From positions 81,237,127-81,301,126 of the forward strand of contig NC_086378.1 of assembly GCF_036588685.1 (NCBI RefSeq): 64,000 bases of DNA, read 5' to 3'. The DNA comes from Mytilus trossulus. Taxonomy: Eukaryota > Mollusca > Bivalvia > Mytilida > Mytilidae. Both the position numbers and the translations under genes were made by a program. Below are positions 50,681-62,150 of this stretch, piece by piece; position 1 is the stretch's first letter, and every line of letters starts with the position of its first letter. The notes under the pieces were generated by a model. The model did not search any database. It was not told the origin of the DNA and saw only the letters and a list, made by a program, of their open reading frames with translations.

Positions 50681-50995
50681 TTTTTTTTTTCTTTTCTTGT
50701 TGTCAACGTTTAATCACGAGTTACGCTGAAAATTACTCTAAATAAGCAGATAGCTATATAGTATGCCCAGGATGTACACCTTTATAAGAAGTAAAAAAGT
50801 GTATGTTACATTGCTTTTGTGTTGCGAATTGGGTTATTTTTCGTCGAAATTGTCGTTCATGAGAAATTACAGACTGAGTATTTGTTTACTCTCTATATAT
50901 ATACAGTTATGGCAATTCACACTTAAAAGTATACTAGTAGCGCTGTACTCGCGTTGTCAAAAATCAAGGTTTACTTAATTTAATATATTTGGAGC
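50681..50995 (+). repeat. Degenerate half-unit at the array edge
   Basis: After an interrupted T run (50680-50695) the sequence still lines up with the second part of the unit, but with many substitutions and small indels. Recognisable anchors in order are GAGTTACGCTGAAAAT (consensus GAGTAACGCTAAAAAT), ATGCCCAGGATGTAC (ATGCCCATGCAGTAC), GTTGCGAATTG (GATGCGAATTG) and TACTCGCGTTG (TACTCGGGTTG). Similarity fades near 50995, before any tRNA gene. This looks like an old edge unit that escaped homogenisation. Confidence 0.85.
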
Positions 50996-51209
50996 TGATG
51001 TTAACTTTGTAGATGGAAATGAACAATTGTAATTAACATGGATTTCAATTTAACAAAGTGACAAAATGATAATATTATTAGTTTTATAGAGCTAATTCAA
51101 ATGCACGCTAATAGAGGGGTAAAGTGTTCAGATATAGTAATTGAAAGAGACAATCAACAAAGAGAAACATAGAAATCAGAACATCATATATATATAATCA
51201 TTTCTATTG

Positions 51210-51409
51210 TTATGGCATATGGTCAACACAACTGTTTTTATATTCCCCTACACATGACGCAAATGCTAAAACATGTGGTATATAACTCTGCTCATGTGTA
51301 GCGTGAAATAAATGTGACATAGGTCCTTTTGCATAGATTGCGACATCTTCCCCTGCATGTGTAGATGGGTTAAACGGAATGGCTGATTCCGATACATACT
51401 CCTTATCAT
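51210..51409 (-). CDS. ALP: ALP coding exon 10: THAGED ligand and C terminus
   Basis: Acceptor TTTTGCAG. It completes D458 and encodes up to residue 523, with TAA at 51212-51210. STHAGEDVAIYAKGPMSHLF carries the zinc ligand H475. The protein ends FASCVGEYKNSCVDHMP with no hydrophobic GPI signal. The stop lies about 215 bp from the degenerate array remnant. No convincing AATAAA is seen in between, so the 3' UTR may enter the remnant. Confidence 0.93.
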
Positions 51410-52031
51410 CTGCAAAATGTAACGGAATTCTTATCAGTTTATATTATGGGGGGAGGGGATCGAACGTCAGATGCACATAACTTTTGTGTCATATTCATCA
51501 CTATCGCTTGCATTACAATTGTTGGTTTATTTGTAGTAAATCACAGTGCATATTGAGTATTTGAGTATGTGTCGTAGCACGATATACTTTTGCTTAAATA
51601 TTAAATGAGTAATTACCAAAGCTCGCTCTATCACCATGATTTTTAGTTAACCTCAATTAAAGTGGAAGGATAACAATGAAACGTTTATCTGAAGTGAACC
51701 TTCTTCTTAAAACTTTACATGCTATCCATAAATTCAAACATCGCATATGCATATGGAGGTTTTGTGCATATCTTTGCATAATAGTAGAGTATTTTTTTTA
51801 ATTTACCATCAATTGATAAACATTTCGCCTTCTTTGTGTGTGTATCTTAATTTTTCCATTCCAAACTATGCTCTATGGTCGGGTTGTTGTCGCTTTGACA
51901 CATTCACCTTTTCCTTTCTCAATTTTATAGTCGACTGAATAATCTCAATATGTTGTTTTGCTTTCGCTGTTATTTACTTTTTTTATAAAGTAAATAAATC
52001 TCAATTTACCAACTGGGTCTATATAACTTAC

Positions 52032-52160
52032 CTGTATTCACGCTGGTTAAGTCAGGTCTGGACCCTGACCAAGCTCCAGGACCAGTACCATAGATTAATG
52101 ATGTCAATGGTTTGTGGTCATTAGCAAGTTCGAGTTGACCAGCACTGTTCTTTATCAAAC
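52032..52160 (-). CDS. ALP: ALP coding exon 9
   Basis: Acceptor TTTCTAG, residues 415-457 plus one base, including LTSLIYGTGPGAWSGSRPDL, the equivalent of the YGNGPG...RPD segment. The donor is GTAAGT after 52032. Confidence 0.92.
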
Positions 52161-52978
52161 CTAGAAAATATTTTTGTAATGTAAGAATAAACATAAATTA
52201 TGCTAATTTTTCAATTTCTTAAATCACGATCCCCCATGAAGTGTTAAATTGCAGCTTTTATACAAAAATGGTCTCAAAGAATGTCCTGACTTAAGTTATT
52301 TGTTTACTTAATGATACTAGTAAGCTGAACCAGCTATGTTCTTTTCAGGAGTTAAATTTCAATTCTTAAAAAAAAGTACTTGGATTGTAACTCGAGAAAA
52401 CTCTGCGTTCAATACACTATGCTTTAAACTATATTTCACGGCTCGATATAATTGGGTTTTTTTTTAATTTCCATAGTAATAACAGATTGGAAACACTCAT
52501 TGCATTCAATTGTATATCACTAATATTACTTCCTTGATAGCCCTGTGATTGCTCACATTGGTCCTTGGCTATAGGGAGTTCAAGATCAAGCTTCATTTAT
52601 TTTTGTTTCTATTTAAGCTTTCAACATACGAACCAACCCTGTAAAAATAAGTAAAAACGAGAGGACCGGTCGCACAGTCTGCCTTTTTACGATAGATATA
52701 CGGAGAAAATATGTCTCATCAAATAGCATCTGCTTTGTTTTCAAAAGTCATACAATTTAAGTGCATTTGAAAAAAAAATTTAACAACCTTTTTGATTCCT
52801 ATTATATGTATTCTGTAAATTGGGTTTTCGGAACCAAAATACATGCATTTGTTTAAACATTATGTATGGTTTTGGTATTTTAAATCCCGCCTCAAAGCAT
52901 GTATAACAGAATAAATATCATTATTATGGTATGAGCCACCAATTTACATGAAAGGTGGCAATTACTCAGAAAACTCAC

Positions 52979-53170
52979 CCAAAATATCATTTCCTCTAGC
53001 AGGATATCCAGCTAGTACCAAAGTGTGTGAATGGTCAGCTGTAACTACGGCCAATGTGTCTCTATCGTTTGTCATACTATCCATTTTTGCAACAGCGTCA
53101 TTGAAAGCAAGAGTTTCATGCAATGCCTTAACAGCATGATTGCCATGATGGGCTAAATCTATCTTACCAC
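52979..53170 (-). CDS. ALP: ALP coding exon 8: DxxHH and ADHSH zinc ligands
   Basis: Acceptor AATTCAG, residues 351-414 plus one base. [15 protein letters not shown] supplies D355 and H359, and AVVTADHSH supplies D396 and H397. [11 protein letters not shown] follows. The donor is GTGAGT after 52979. Confidence 0.94.
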
Positions 53171-53769
53171 CTGAATTGTAAATAGAATAATATTCGTATT
53201 TCATTAGCTCTTGTAAGCGCGTTTCTGTATTTACAATAAACAATAACAATTTCGTAGTAAGTTCCCGTTTTCAGATTCTATAACAAATAGGTCTACATTA
53301 TTTTATAGTGTACATAATGATTATAATGTGTATATTATGCATCTGACAATTTTCATCTGGCCTTGGCCTCATTTAAACAGTATGTTTGTCCACATGGAAA
53401 TATTGTGGTTGGCATTCTTTCATTGAAAGAATAATAAACTATTGAATCTGAATCAGGAAATGGTGTGGTAATCTACCTTTCATTGATAATATTTTCAAAA
53501 TAATAACTTTATTATGCATGTTAGATGAGTGGAATGATTGCAAGGTTTATATGCTCGTTATGCATTGTTTGTTCTAACGGACGCATTCCATGCATTGCTG
53601 ATAATTTTAAATACCTCCAGCATAATTTTTCTTTTAAAGACTTTTCAGCATACTTTTAATACGCTCAATAAAGCTGACAAATATTTCAGCTTATGGACTT
53701 TTGTTGTCTTCACGAAAATAAAATGACTAAGTTAAAATATAAAATAAATATATTAAAATGTATCCCTAC

Positions 53770-53919
53770 CTTCAACCAATAAGAAGAACCCTTTAGGATT
53801 TTTCTGTAGAATGGTAATGGCTGCTTCGGTCATTTCTGCCAGGGACGGTTCACCAGCAACTTCGTAATGGGTATCAAAACGATCTAGTTCATAAGCCATG
53901 CTACTACTGTCAAAAAGAC
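53770..53919 (-). CDS. ALP: ALP coding exon 7: LVEG ligand segment
   Basis: Acceptor CATTTAG, residues 301-350 plus one base. [24 protein letters not shown] and [12 protein letters not shown] are typical; E350 is the Mg ligand. The donor is GTAGGG. Confidence 0.93.
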
Positions 53920-54549
53920 CTAAATGAATAAAACAAGTGGCAATTTAGTAATGTTACTGTAGTGATAATGTTCTGATTGTTCTTAACTTATCATGCTAGG
54001 GTGTTTAGTAAATGTACGCTATCGATATATATTTTCCTAGTTTAGTAACCAATCTCTATATATAACTAGTAAGAATACCTATATTCTTCTAAAAAGGAGG
54101 CAGTTTTATTCCTGCTAGGATCATGTTTTCCTCGTCAGCAGCAATGGCTCGTAAATACAGGTTATAAGCTGCCTCTTTTGTCTTGCAACTTTTGCTAAAT
54201 GTTGTCTTCCTTATATATTCATTTATACTGCCTATGGATGTGGATTTATTTTTATTTGTCAGGTAAACTTATTATCGCGATACTCATTGGGTTTTCATAC
54301 AAAAGTACACAAATCATCTTTTTGTGTGTTTTCTTACTTTCATTACGTTTTGAACTCCATATTGGTAATAGCTATCACCCTTGTAAAAAATATTTACTAT
54401 GATATGAACGCGCAACCTCCGTCCTCTCAGCATATGTACTACGTCTTCCGGGCTGGAGAAGTAAAAGTCGAATATACTATTTAAAAAATCAATTAAACGT
54501 GGGGTGCTTCTTTTCATAAAGAGAACGAATAAAAACATGATATACCAAC

Positions 54550-54652
54550 CTAAAAGGTAATCAAGTTGAGTAAAGTTCGTCTGATGAAATTGTTTAGAAT
54601 TCCATACATATTTGTGAGACATGTTTCTTGCTGCTTTGTCATTCTCCCATTC
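54550..54652 (-). CDS. ALP: ALP coding exon 6
   Basis: Acceptor TCTTATAG, residues 267-300 plus one base of G301, including YVWNSKQF (compare RYVWNR in vertebrate enzymes) and LDYLLG, which joins LFD of exon 7. The donor GTTGGT is weaker than the consensus. Confidence 0.88.
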
Positions 54653-55147
54653 CTATAAGATATCATATATAAAATAATATTCAACTTTAAAACACTACCA
54701 TTGATTATAATGTTAAAACTGAGAGCCATTTTTTTCTATATTCAAAATTGGCTAATTATTACGTTTAATCCATCTAAGTATATACTCATTTATATAAACT
54801 ATACCTATCGCTATATAAAACAAGAGTAGACATTTAAAACTGTATGTACGTGCACTTACAACATTGAAAAATATGTGTTCGGTGCAATTCTAGTATCTAC
54901 ATCTGTCGAACTTTCTAACACATTGAATCCGAGTTCTGATACAATCCAATTCAGCATTAAATTTCGAAAGTCGTATTTTTTTCTTTTTATTAATCCATTT
55001 AGTATCTCTACATTTCATTCCAAAAGTTAAAAATCTATGACCTGGCATTGTGAAGAGTGTGTATTTGACGCGTCATTTATTGAATTTGTTCATTTAACTC
55101 ACATTGCATTTCATGTTTCATTTCGTTATGAAAAGATTCAACCTTAC

Positions 55148-55255
55148 CTTAATAAGATCTCGCCCATCTCTACGTCCATAGTGTGTGTTAGAACCAGATT
55201 CTGGGTCTGGGGTTGAATATGGTAAAAAAAATCGACGTCCACCTCCCATCAAAAC
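55148..55255 (-). CDS. ALP: ALP coding exon 5: GGGRR segment
   Basis: Acceptor CTGTAG, 36 codons (231-266). It encodes VLMGGGRRFFLPYSTPDPES and then GRRDGRDLIK, matching the GGGR segment of the family. The donor is GTAAGG after 55148 (phase 0). Confidence 0.92.
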
Positions 55256-56235
55256 CTACAGGATACAAATAATATACCCGATCATTTTTTATAACTTAAC
55301 AAAACTATGTAGTATCATTGATTATTCCTTACAAGACACTATCCAACAAATTAATGAATAAATATCCTATGTTTACCATTACCTTGTTAATTTAAAAACA
55401 AAAATCGAAAACTTTGTTTCATTGAGGGACCTTTGATTCTTTTCTATTTGCTTGCATTTTCTTTGTTTTGTTTTGTTTATTGTTTTTCTAATGTGTATTC
55501 CGTAATGTTTTGAATTGTTTTGTTGTTTACCACTAAGAAAATTCAAATGTCACATTTTCACCTTCAAAAGCTTTAATGCTAACCTATGATAACATTGCTT
55601 ATCGTTTAAAGTGGCACTAGCTGTTAAAACCATGTTAAACATTTATCCAAATTATAAAAAAAGTCTGAAATTATTCATTTACAGGGCAATGCGCGATAAT
55701 ATGTAGCTATTTTTGCGTGTATTTTAGTATTGACGCCATTTAATTAACTACCGATGGTCATTTAATTGAAACAAACATAAAGAGAAAGAGAAACTCGTGC
55801 AATTGGATTTTACTAGGTCAGTTTAATTTTATGTTGTAGATTAAAAATAAATGTTATTCATCGTTTTTACCTGTATAAGAATATTTTTTTTTGTGGATCG
55901 AATCAGTCAATCAAATGTTTTACCTTTGTTTCACTTTAAATGTTGACATTCTTTTCCTTTAAATAACCGAACATGCACACTTCACGCATTATCCATCTTT
56001 AGGTCACATGAATACGGATTCAATGAAGTCGTACTATTCACTTGCAAGTGAATAATAAATGTTTCTTAGTTTAATTTGACCAAATTGAACCAAATGGCCC
56101 CTAAAAGCGAGTTATTGTTTCACTATATCATTTTTAATAATGAATGAACCAAAAGATTTATTATAGTGTTATCTAGTGCCCCTTTAATTAAGGCAATGTC
56201 GGTGTATGAATACATGTAACCACGTTCAACAATAC

Positions 56236-56405
56236 CTGAATATTTGGGTTTTCCTCTACCAACTGAAGGGCTATATCTTTACATCCGCCATTCACGTTCT
56301 GTGTATAATGATCTCCCTCCCAATTCCTATTAGCAACATGTGCGTACGCAGACGCAGGAGTAGCATGTGTGATTCTCGCTGTGGTCACTATACCAACAGA
56401 CTTTC
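56236..56405 (-). CDS. ALP: ALP coding exon 4: HAT metal site and active-site arginine
   Basis: Acceptor ATTATTAG. It encodes residues 174-230, [20 protein letters not shown] and then HVANRNW. H187 and T189 match the Mg-site H-x-S/T pair, and R200 is the phosphate-binding arginine. The donor GTATTG follows 56236 (phase 0). Confidence 0.93.
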
Positions 56406-56571
56406 CTAATAATACATATCATCAAAGCAAAGGATTACTAATGAATTGAAAAAAGATTCAGAAACCCGTCAGCAAAAAAGGTTTTTTGTTGCTCATTATA
56501 CTACTCTTTCTGAAATTGAGTGCAGAATGTGTCTACAGTACGGTATCAAATAATAATAGAGGTCTCTGTTA

Positions 56572-57418
56572 CCTTAGCCGTTTTTGGCACAACTTTTTGG
56601 AATTTTGGATCCTCAATGCTCTTCAACTTTGTATTTGTTTGGTTTATAACTATTTCGATATAAGCGTCACTGATGAGTCTTATAAAGACGAAACGCGTGT
56701 CTGGCGTACTAAATTATAATCCTGGTACCTTTGATAACTATTTACACCACTGGGTCGATGCCTCTGCTGGTGGACGTTGCGTCCCCGAGGGTATCACCAG
56801 CCCAGAAGTCAGCACTTCGGTGTTGACATGAATATCAATTATGTGGTCATTTTTAAAAAATTCCTGTTTACAAAACTTTGAATTTTTCGAAAAACTAAGG
56901 ATTTTCTTATCCCAGGCATAGATTACCTTAGCCGTTTTTGGCACAACTTTTTGGAATTTTGGATCCTCAATGCTCTTCAACTTTGTATTTGTTTGGTTTA
57001 TAACTATTTCGATATGAGCGTCACTGATTAGTCTTATGTAGACGAAACGCGCGTCTGGCGTACTAAATTATAATCCTGGTACCTTTGATAACTATTTACA
57101 CCACTGGGTCGATGCCTCTGCTGGTGGACGTTGCGTCCCCGAGGGTATCACCAGCCCAGTAGTCATCACTTCGGTGTTGACATGAATATCAATTATGTGA
57201 TAAATTTCCTGTTTACAAAACTTTGAATTTTTCGAAAAACTAAGGATTTTCTTATCCCAGGCATAGATTACCTTAGCCGTTTTTGGCACAACTTTTTGGA
57301 ATTTTGGATCCTCAATGCTTTTCAACTTTGTATTTGTTTGGTTTATAACTATTTCGATATGAGCGTCACTGATGAGTCTTATGTAGACGAAACGCGCGTC
57401 TGGCGTAATCCTGGTACC
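56572..57418 (-). repeat. Tandem dispersed mussel repeat (2.4 units of 345-354 bp) in ALP intron 3
   Basis: CCTTAGCCGTTTTTGGCAC recurs at 56572, 56926 and 57271, so the unit is 354 then 345 bp, with a partial third. Each unit includes the word GACGAAACGCG(C/T)GTCTGGCG. From memory this is one of the commonest repeats of mussel genomes. On the minus strand each unit keeps an open frame of about 80 codons (IEDPKFQKVVPKTAKVIY, then HVNTEV and IPSGTQRPPAEASTQWCK). I assign no function. Confidence 0.75.
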
Positions 57419-58262
57419 TTTGATAACTATTGTGTGGTTTTGTTTTATTTGTTTTAGGCTAAATCGTTTCACATTGTGGTACGGTGACGTATAACTTTAA
57501 AATGTTGCTTTTTTCTGTACATATCGTACGGTTTACGTAATTGTGCATTATTGATTTCAATTAAAGTGACCATAAAAATACGTGACGGATGTACTGCTAC
57601 CAATCGACACCAGATTACAGAGAAACGAGATTTTTGTATTACGTCATTTTTTCTAATTTTTCGTTGCTTCATGACGTGTTTGATTTTGGAGGACATAGCG
57701 TTTTCAGACAGGTTAATTTCTTGTATAAGATAACGATATAAATGTTTACCGAAAGATTGTTTTCACTACACTTTTAAAATTAAACTCATGCCTTTACAGT
57801 GTAAACTGTTGCTTTCAAGTCGCATAAATTCCTACTATTAGAAAAAAAAGGTATATTGTGTACCCAATAAGTGGGAAATTGTAACATTAGGTGAGAAGAT
57901 TCACATATGATGCTAACTGGTCCTCTTCGTGCCTATGACTATTACACAAAGTTTGTTTTTCATTTTATAGTCCTAGCTCATAAAAATCATTACACCATGA
58001 AAAATCCTAGAGTGTAAACCTACATTTTGGTAACGTTTACATTTTTCCCTGCTAAACTGAATTTTGGCAAGCAAGAAAAACTCTGAATTTCAAATGATAA
58101 CTGGTACTTCCCAACATATATACAGTTGTAAGATTTAATTGAATCTTGTTTCATTCCCTAATTCTCAATTTTCTCTGAATGATTTCAAGAAAATAGATTT
58201 TTGTTGATATTTCGTAGATTTATGACAAACACAGAATATCACACAGGGTTACAAAGACCTAC

Positions 58263-58437
58263 CTTCAGCCAATGACCAGTCTAGAATTGTGTTGAGATTA
58301 TGTGCTGGTGAAGGATCACAGTGGCTTCTAGGTATACTAGCATCTACACCAATCACTCCTTTGTTTGTCTTAACTCCTGACAAGAAGGCGGTAGCGGTTC
58401 CGGCAGAATCTGGTGTTGTGTAATCTTGATTGTAGGT
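58263..58437 (-). CDS. ALP: ALP coding exon 3: catalytic serine
   Basis: Acceptor TTTGTAG. It encodes residues 116-173 plus one base of G174. TTPDSAGTATAFLSGVK holds the nucleophile S126 that forms the phosphoserine intermediate. C155 probably pairs with C215 of exon 4, as in vertebrate enzymes. The donor is GTAGGT. Confidence 0.93.
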
Positions 58438-59646
58438 CTACAAATTTTAAACAAGGAACGTTTACTATATTATTGTGCTCTTGTACAAACTGTGTGTTAA
58501 ATGTACGATTCAAAGCAAGATATGTGTAACTATGTTAGTGTGCTCTTTAAAAAAAACTGTGTGTGTGGTATATATTAAGATTAAAAGCAAGGTACATGTC
58601 AATATATTAGTGTGATCATGCACAAACTCTGTGTATTTTAATAGAAAGCAACAATTACATATTTTTTACTTTTAATAACTTTGATCTCTGTCGTACCTGA
58701 TCGTCATTGTCCCTTAAACATGTGACATGCACGAGATAATCGTTTTACAGTTTTAAGAAGTTCATTGTGATGTATGCTTGCTCAATGTTAATCTCCAAAG
58801 TAGAGTTATCGGTCCTTTCTCTGATAACTCTGCATAGGAGATTGGCTCAATATTTTAAACCCCATGTTGCTAAATTGACAGAAATAAGCAACCACTGTTT
58901 ACAAACCATTAATGTTTTCAGGTTAATATAGTTCACAGGTTTTAAATTAAGTTTACAGAATTTAAAAGTCATATGAAACGTGTGACCGGTGAAAAATAAT
59001 GTTATCCAATTCTTGAAGCAGAACCAATGCATACAAACATAAAAAACTTAGTCTTCTGTGAACGATTTTATCATTTTTTTCGAATAAATTTCGCATCATA
59101 GTCATTTTTTTTTCAATCGGTCAGTGTTGCTGTGAAAATATGACAGGTAACTAACGTTCGTTTTTTGAAGCCGAAGCCGAAGTTTAACGATTATCACCTG
59201 TTTGTCAACAATCAACAAAAGCATGGATATTGAGCACGTGTTTACCAAGTACGATCAGATAATTAGAGTTTATTTTAAGGACATCCATGCGTATTGCGAT
59301 CACCGGATTGTTACGAGATGGGTCACACTGAGGTCACTTTGCATATGGAAAATATGTCGGGGAATTGCTTCCTCCCAAAGTAAACTTCTTCTAAATATGA
59401 AAAATTAAAGAACTTTCTTCAGAAAAAAGTATATTATTATGTACATAAGTTTTATAATTAAAACTATCCATTGAATTATAAAAAAAACGTTTGCATTATT
59501 TTTTTTAATTGGGGTTTCTTATGACTTTAATTCAATGAACATAAAGTGAGTTATACCTTTTTTCAGAAAATTAAGTAAATGGATTCTTTTAGACGACTTA
59601 TAGTTAAATGGTGTGATAATTATAATTCCCAAAGTAACATTCAAAC

Positions 59647-59867
59647 CTTAGATAAGGCTATGTGTGGAAATGTTTCCCAGCTAAGTATAGTTTCCTCTCC
59701 AGTTTTACCATTTAGTTGACCTTTGAGGATTCGTGATGAAGTAACAGTCGACATGCTCATCCCGTCTCCTAACATGATTATCGTATTCTTTGCCTTCCCA
59801 ATAATTGGTTGGTTCTTGATAGCATTGTCTAAGTCGGCTTTTGCTCGATTCCTCCAATACAATGGAG
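59647..59867 (-). CDS. ALP: ALP coding exon 2: LGDGM metal site
   Basis: The acceptor is a T run plus TAG. The exon completes T42 and encodes residues 43-115. IIMLGDGMSMSTVT contains the metal ligand D76 of the family's LGDG motif, followed by SSRILKGQ and ALSK. The donor is GTTTGA after 59647 (phase 0). Confidence 0.93.
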
Positions 59868-60077
59868 CTAAAAAAAAACAGTAACAGTTTGAAAACATGG
59901 ATATGTTAATTATCTTATTCTATAGGTTATAACGTTTTCCTACAAATGTAAAAGTTACAAATAGGGTAAGTACTTTTATATGCATGACCATTTCATCGGT
60001 CGTACTTTTATACTAGTAGTAAATTTCAAAATATGGGGCAAATTGAATTAAAATACATGTAATTAAAGCACCATGGT

Positions 60078-60664
60078 AAAGGGGTAGGTCCAGTAACAGC
60101 CCTTTTTGGCCTCCAAATATAGCAGTTTTACAAAATTGATAAAATGTAAACTTTTTGTTATTTATTGAACAGTAGAGTGCTTCTGCTACATAAATATGGG
60201 CTATTTTTGACTATACAATGAACATATTTTGGGTACTGGCACCTTAAAGTCATGATTAATTACTTAATTCTTCAAAATTCTAGCATTTTAGTTAAATTTT
60301 TTATGGTTTCCGTCTTAAATGAAAGTGGCCGCATTCGTGTGCATCCTTAATATTGAAATGGAAGTTGTATTTTATGATAATACATAACATATATCAAGGT
60401 TGAGGATGAACACGGATGCGGCCACTTTCATTTTTGACAAAAAAAAACATCCGAAAAGTGACATTTTTCGGCATATTTGGTTGATTTTTCATATTTGAGC
60501 TTGAATCGGATCGTTTTTAATGACTAAATCAGTTCAAATCTTTCACATTAACTAATTGATTCAAAGGAAATAGACACTTAAGTGTTTCAAAAGTGGTCAA
60601 AATCTTTTGTCAGATGAACCTGAAATTTGAGGCCAAAATCGGTCCTTACCGGACCTACTCCTTT
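60078..60664. mobile_element. MITE-like element with outer and inner inverted repeats in ALP intron 1
   Basis: The outer inverted repeats, 60078-60113 and 60629-60664, match at 29 of 36 positions (AAAGGRGTAGGTCCRGTAA and TTTTGGCCTC). An inner pair, 60318-60348 and 60402-60432, is nearly perfect (AATGAAAGTGGCCGCAT). There is no coding capacity, and no target duplication can be seen. Confidence 0.7.
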
Positions 60665-61483
60665 GTGTTTGCACATACCTAAAATATTGATAAGTTTCAA
60701 AAGGAACAATTTTTAAAAAAAAAAACATAAAAAGAAGAAGAAATGAAAAAAGTGGAAAGAAGGTATTTATTTCAACGAATTATGGACAAATACCAGAAAA
60801 CAAGATAGCAACACAAATCCACCAATAACCCGTTGTTATAATTGTTTGAACGACAGAAAGCAAAGAATGTATCACAAGGGCATGTAAATATATGAATATT
60901 CAGCTACTCATCGTGTTGCATCTCTTTTATCATAGATCCATTAAATGTAGTTAGTCTTTATTTAGAATGTATAACCAGTTTATACCAGTCATGCGCCATA
61001 AGGAATAATAAGTCTAGATATGAAATTCTGTTGAATTTTTTTTTACCTTTCAAACAGTTTGGTATCTCGACTACATATAATCAAATAAGACAGAATAGAA
61101 TTATATCCAATGAAATGTATTCCGTATGACAATAATAGCTTTTAGACTAGCTTTAAACATTGGCTTACTGAACGTATGTGAAAGTATCTAGTTTTGTGAT
61201 GTTAGCATATATATTGCATTTTCTACCAATCTCGATTTTATAAACAGTTCAACTTGACCATACATTTTTTCTGAGTTTTTTCGACATATAATGTCAGAGG
61301 AATCGTCGATTTAGACAAGGTTTTTGTAAACGCTAATAATAATGCACTTCATAAGCGTAAGTAAGTAAAAGTGTCAAACTTTCACTGTCAATTTGCATTC
61401 AAAGGTTATAGCATCAACATTTAAGGTTATAAGGACAGACATTCTAAATGACTCAGATTTAGAAATTACAGCAAGATACTCAC

Positions 61484-61607
61484 TTTCGCCATTGCCTGTG
61501 TACTGACTATTAAATAAATCACTCTGGCTACTAGATGGGGCGTTATCCAACAAAAATCCGTATGTTGACAAAACTAAAGACAGAACAAAAACTGCCGTCG
61601 CTGCCAT
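61484..61607 (-). CDS. ALP: ALP coding exon 1: signal peptide
   Basis: ATG at 61607-61605 in the good context AAAATGG. It encodes MAATAVFVLSLVLSTYGFLL, a classic signal peptide core, then a serine-rich linker to residue 41. The donor GTGAGT follows 61484 (phase 1). Upstream on the minus strand, GCATATATTG (61636-61645) is a possible TATA-like element, unproven. Confidence 0.88.
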
Positions 61608-62150
61608 TTTACTTAAATTTGTGCCAGTCTTCGGACAATATATGCAGATAAGACATATCACCAGGTCGTCTCTCACATGATCGGCAGTAAAGGTCAATAC
61701 CAAAGTATTACTTAAACATGTAGCACTGGTTATAATCGGCATTATGTGAATCGTTCAGTCACGTGTGGTCTGTGCGAATTGGTATAAATTCGACAATAAG
61801 AAAAAAGATACTAATAAATATTTTTTCAAAAAAATAATATTTTAGTGCTTCACAAATTTACAACAAAAATAATGAAATAAATAATTTAGTTGGTCGTTCT
61901 AGACTTTTTGATGTTTTAAAACTGCTGGCTAAGTCCCTGAAATGCATATAGCTTTCAAATTCGTGATGGCCGTTTTCAAGACGCGGTGTATTCACCACTT
62001 GCGGGAATCATTCCAGAACATCTTCTATAAGGTAGTTAAATTGAATCTAATTATTCTCATTCAAGTGTCTTTGGGGTGGTGGGGCGGTGGTTAAGTAAAA
62101 AGAAATCCAATTTAACTACCAACAGTGCACACGAGTGTGACAAAGACTAA
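61608..62150. other. Upstream flank of ALP
   Basis: Includes the likely ALP promoter and 5' UTR on the minus strand. A CACGTG E-box-like hexamer is at 61760-61765. I see no gene and no repeat here. Confidence 0.4.

Larger units (their letters stand above)
51210..61607 (-). other. ALP: Alkaline phosphatase gene (10 coding exons, 523 codons)
   Basis: Ten minus-strand exons join in frame across GT-AG introns into 523 residues, the usual length of animal alkaline phosphatases. The enzyme is a secreted or surface phosphomonoesterase using two Zn and one Mg. Ligands and catalytic residues found: D76, S126 (PDSAGTAT), H187 and T189, R200, E350, D355, H359, D396, H397 and H475. The signal peptide is residues 1 to about 18. 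The C terminus ends seven residues after the last cysteine pair (C505, C511 region) without the hydrophobic tail needed for GPI anchoring, so the product is probably secreted (inference). The 5' and 3' UTR ends cannot be fixed. The gene points toward the tRNA array. Confidence 0.93.

Noticed and set aside
52948-53139. Plus-strand frame over ALP exon 8
   Set aside because: Antisense shadow of a strongly conserved exon.
61783-61789. TATAAAT considered as the ALP TATA box
   Set aside because: It lies on the plus strand, opposite to ALP transcription, and is far upstream of the start codon.
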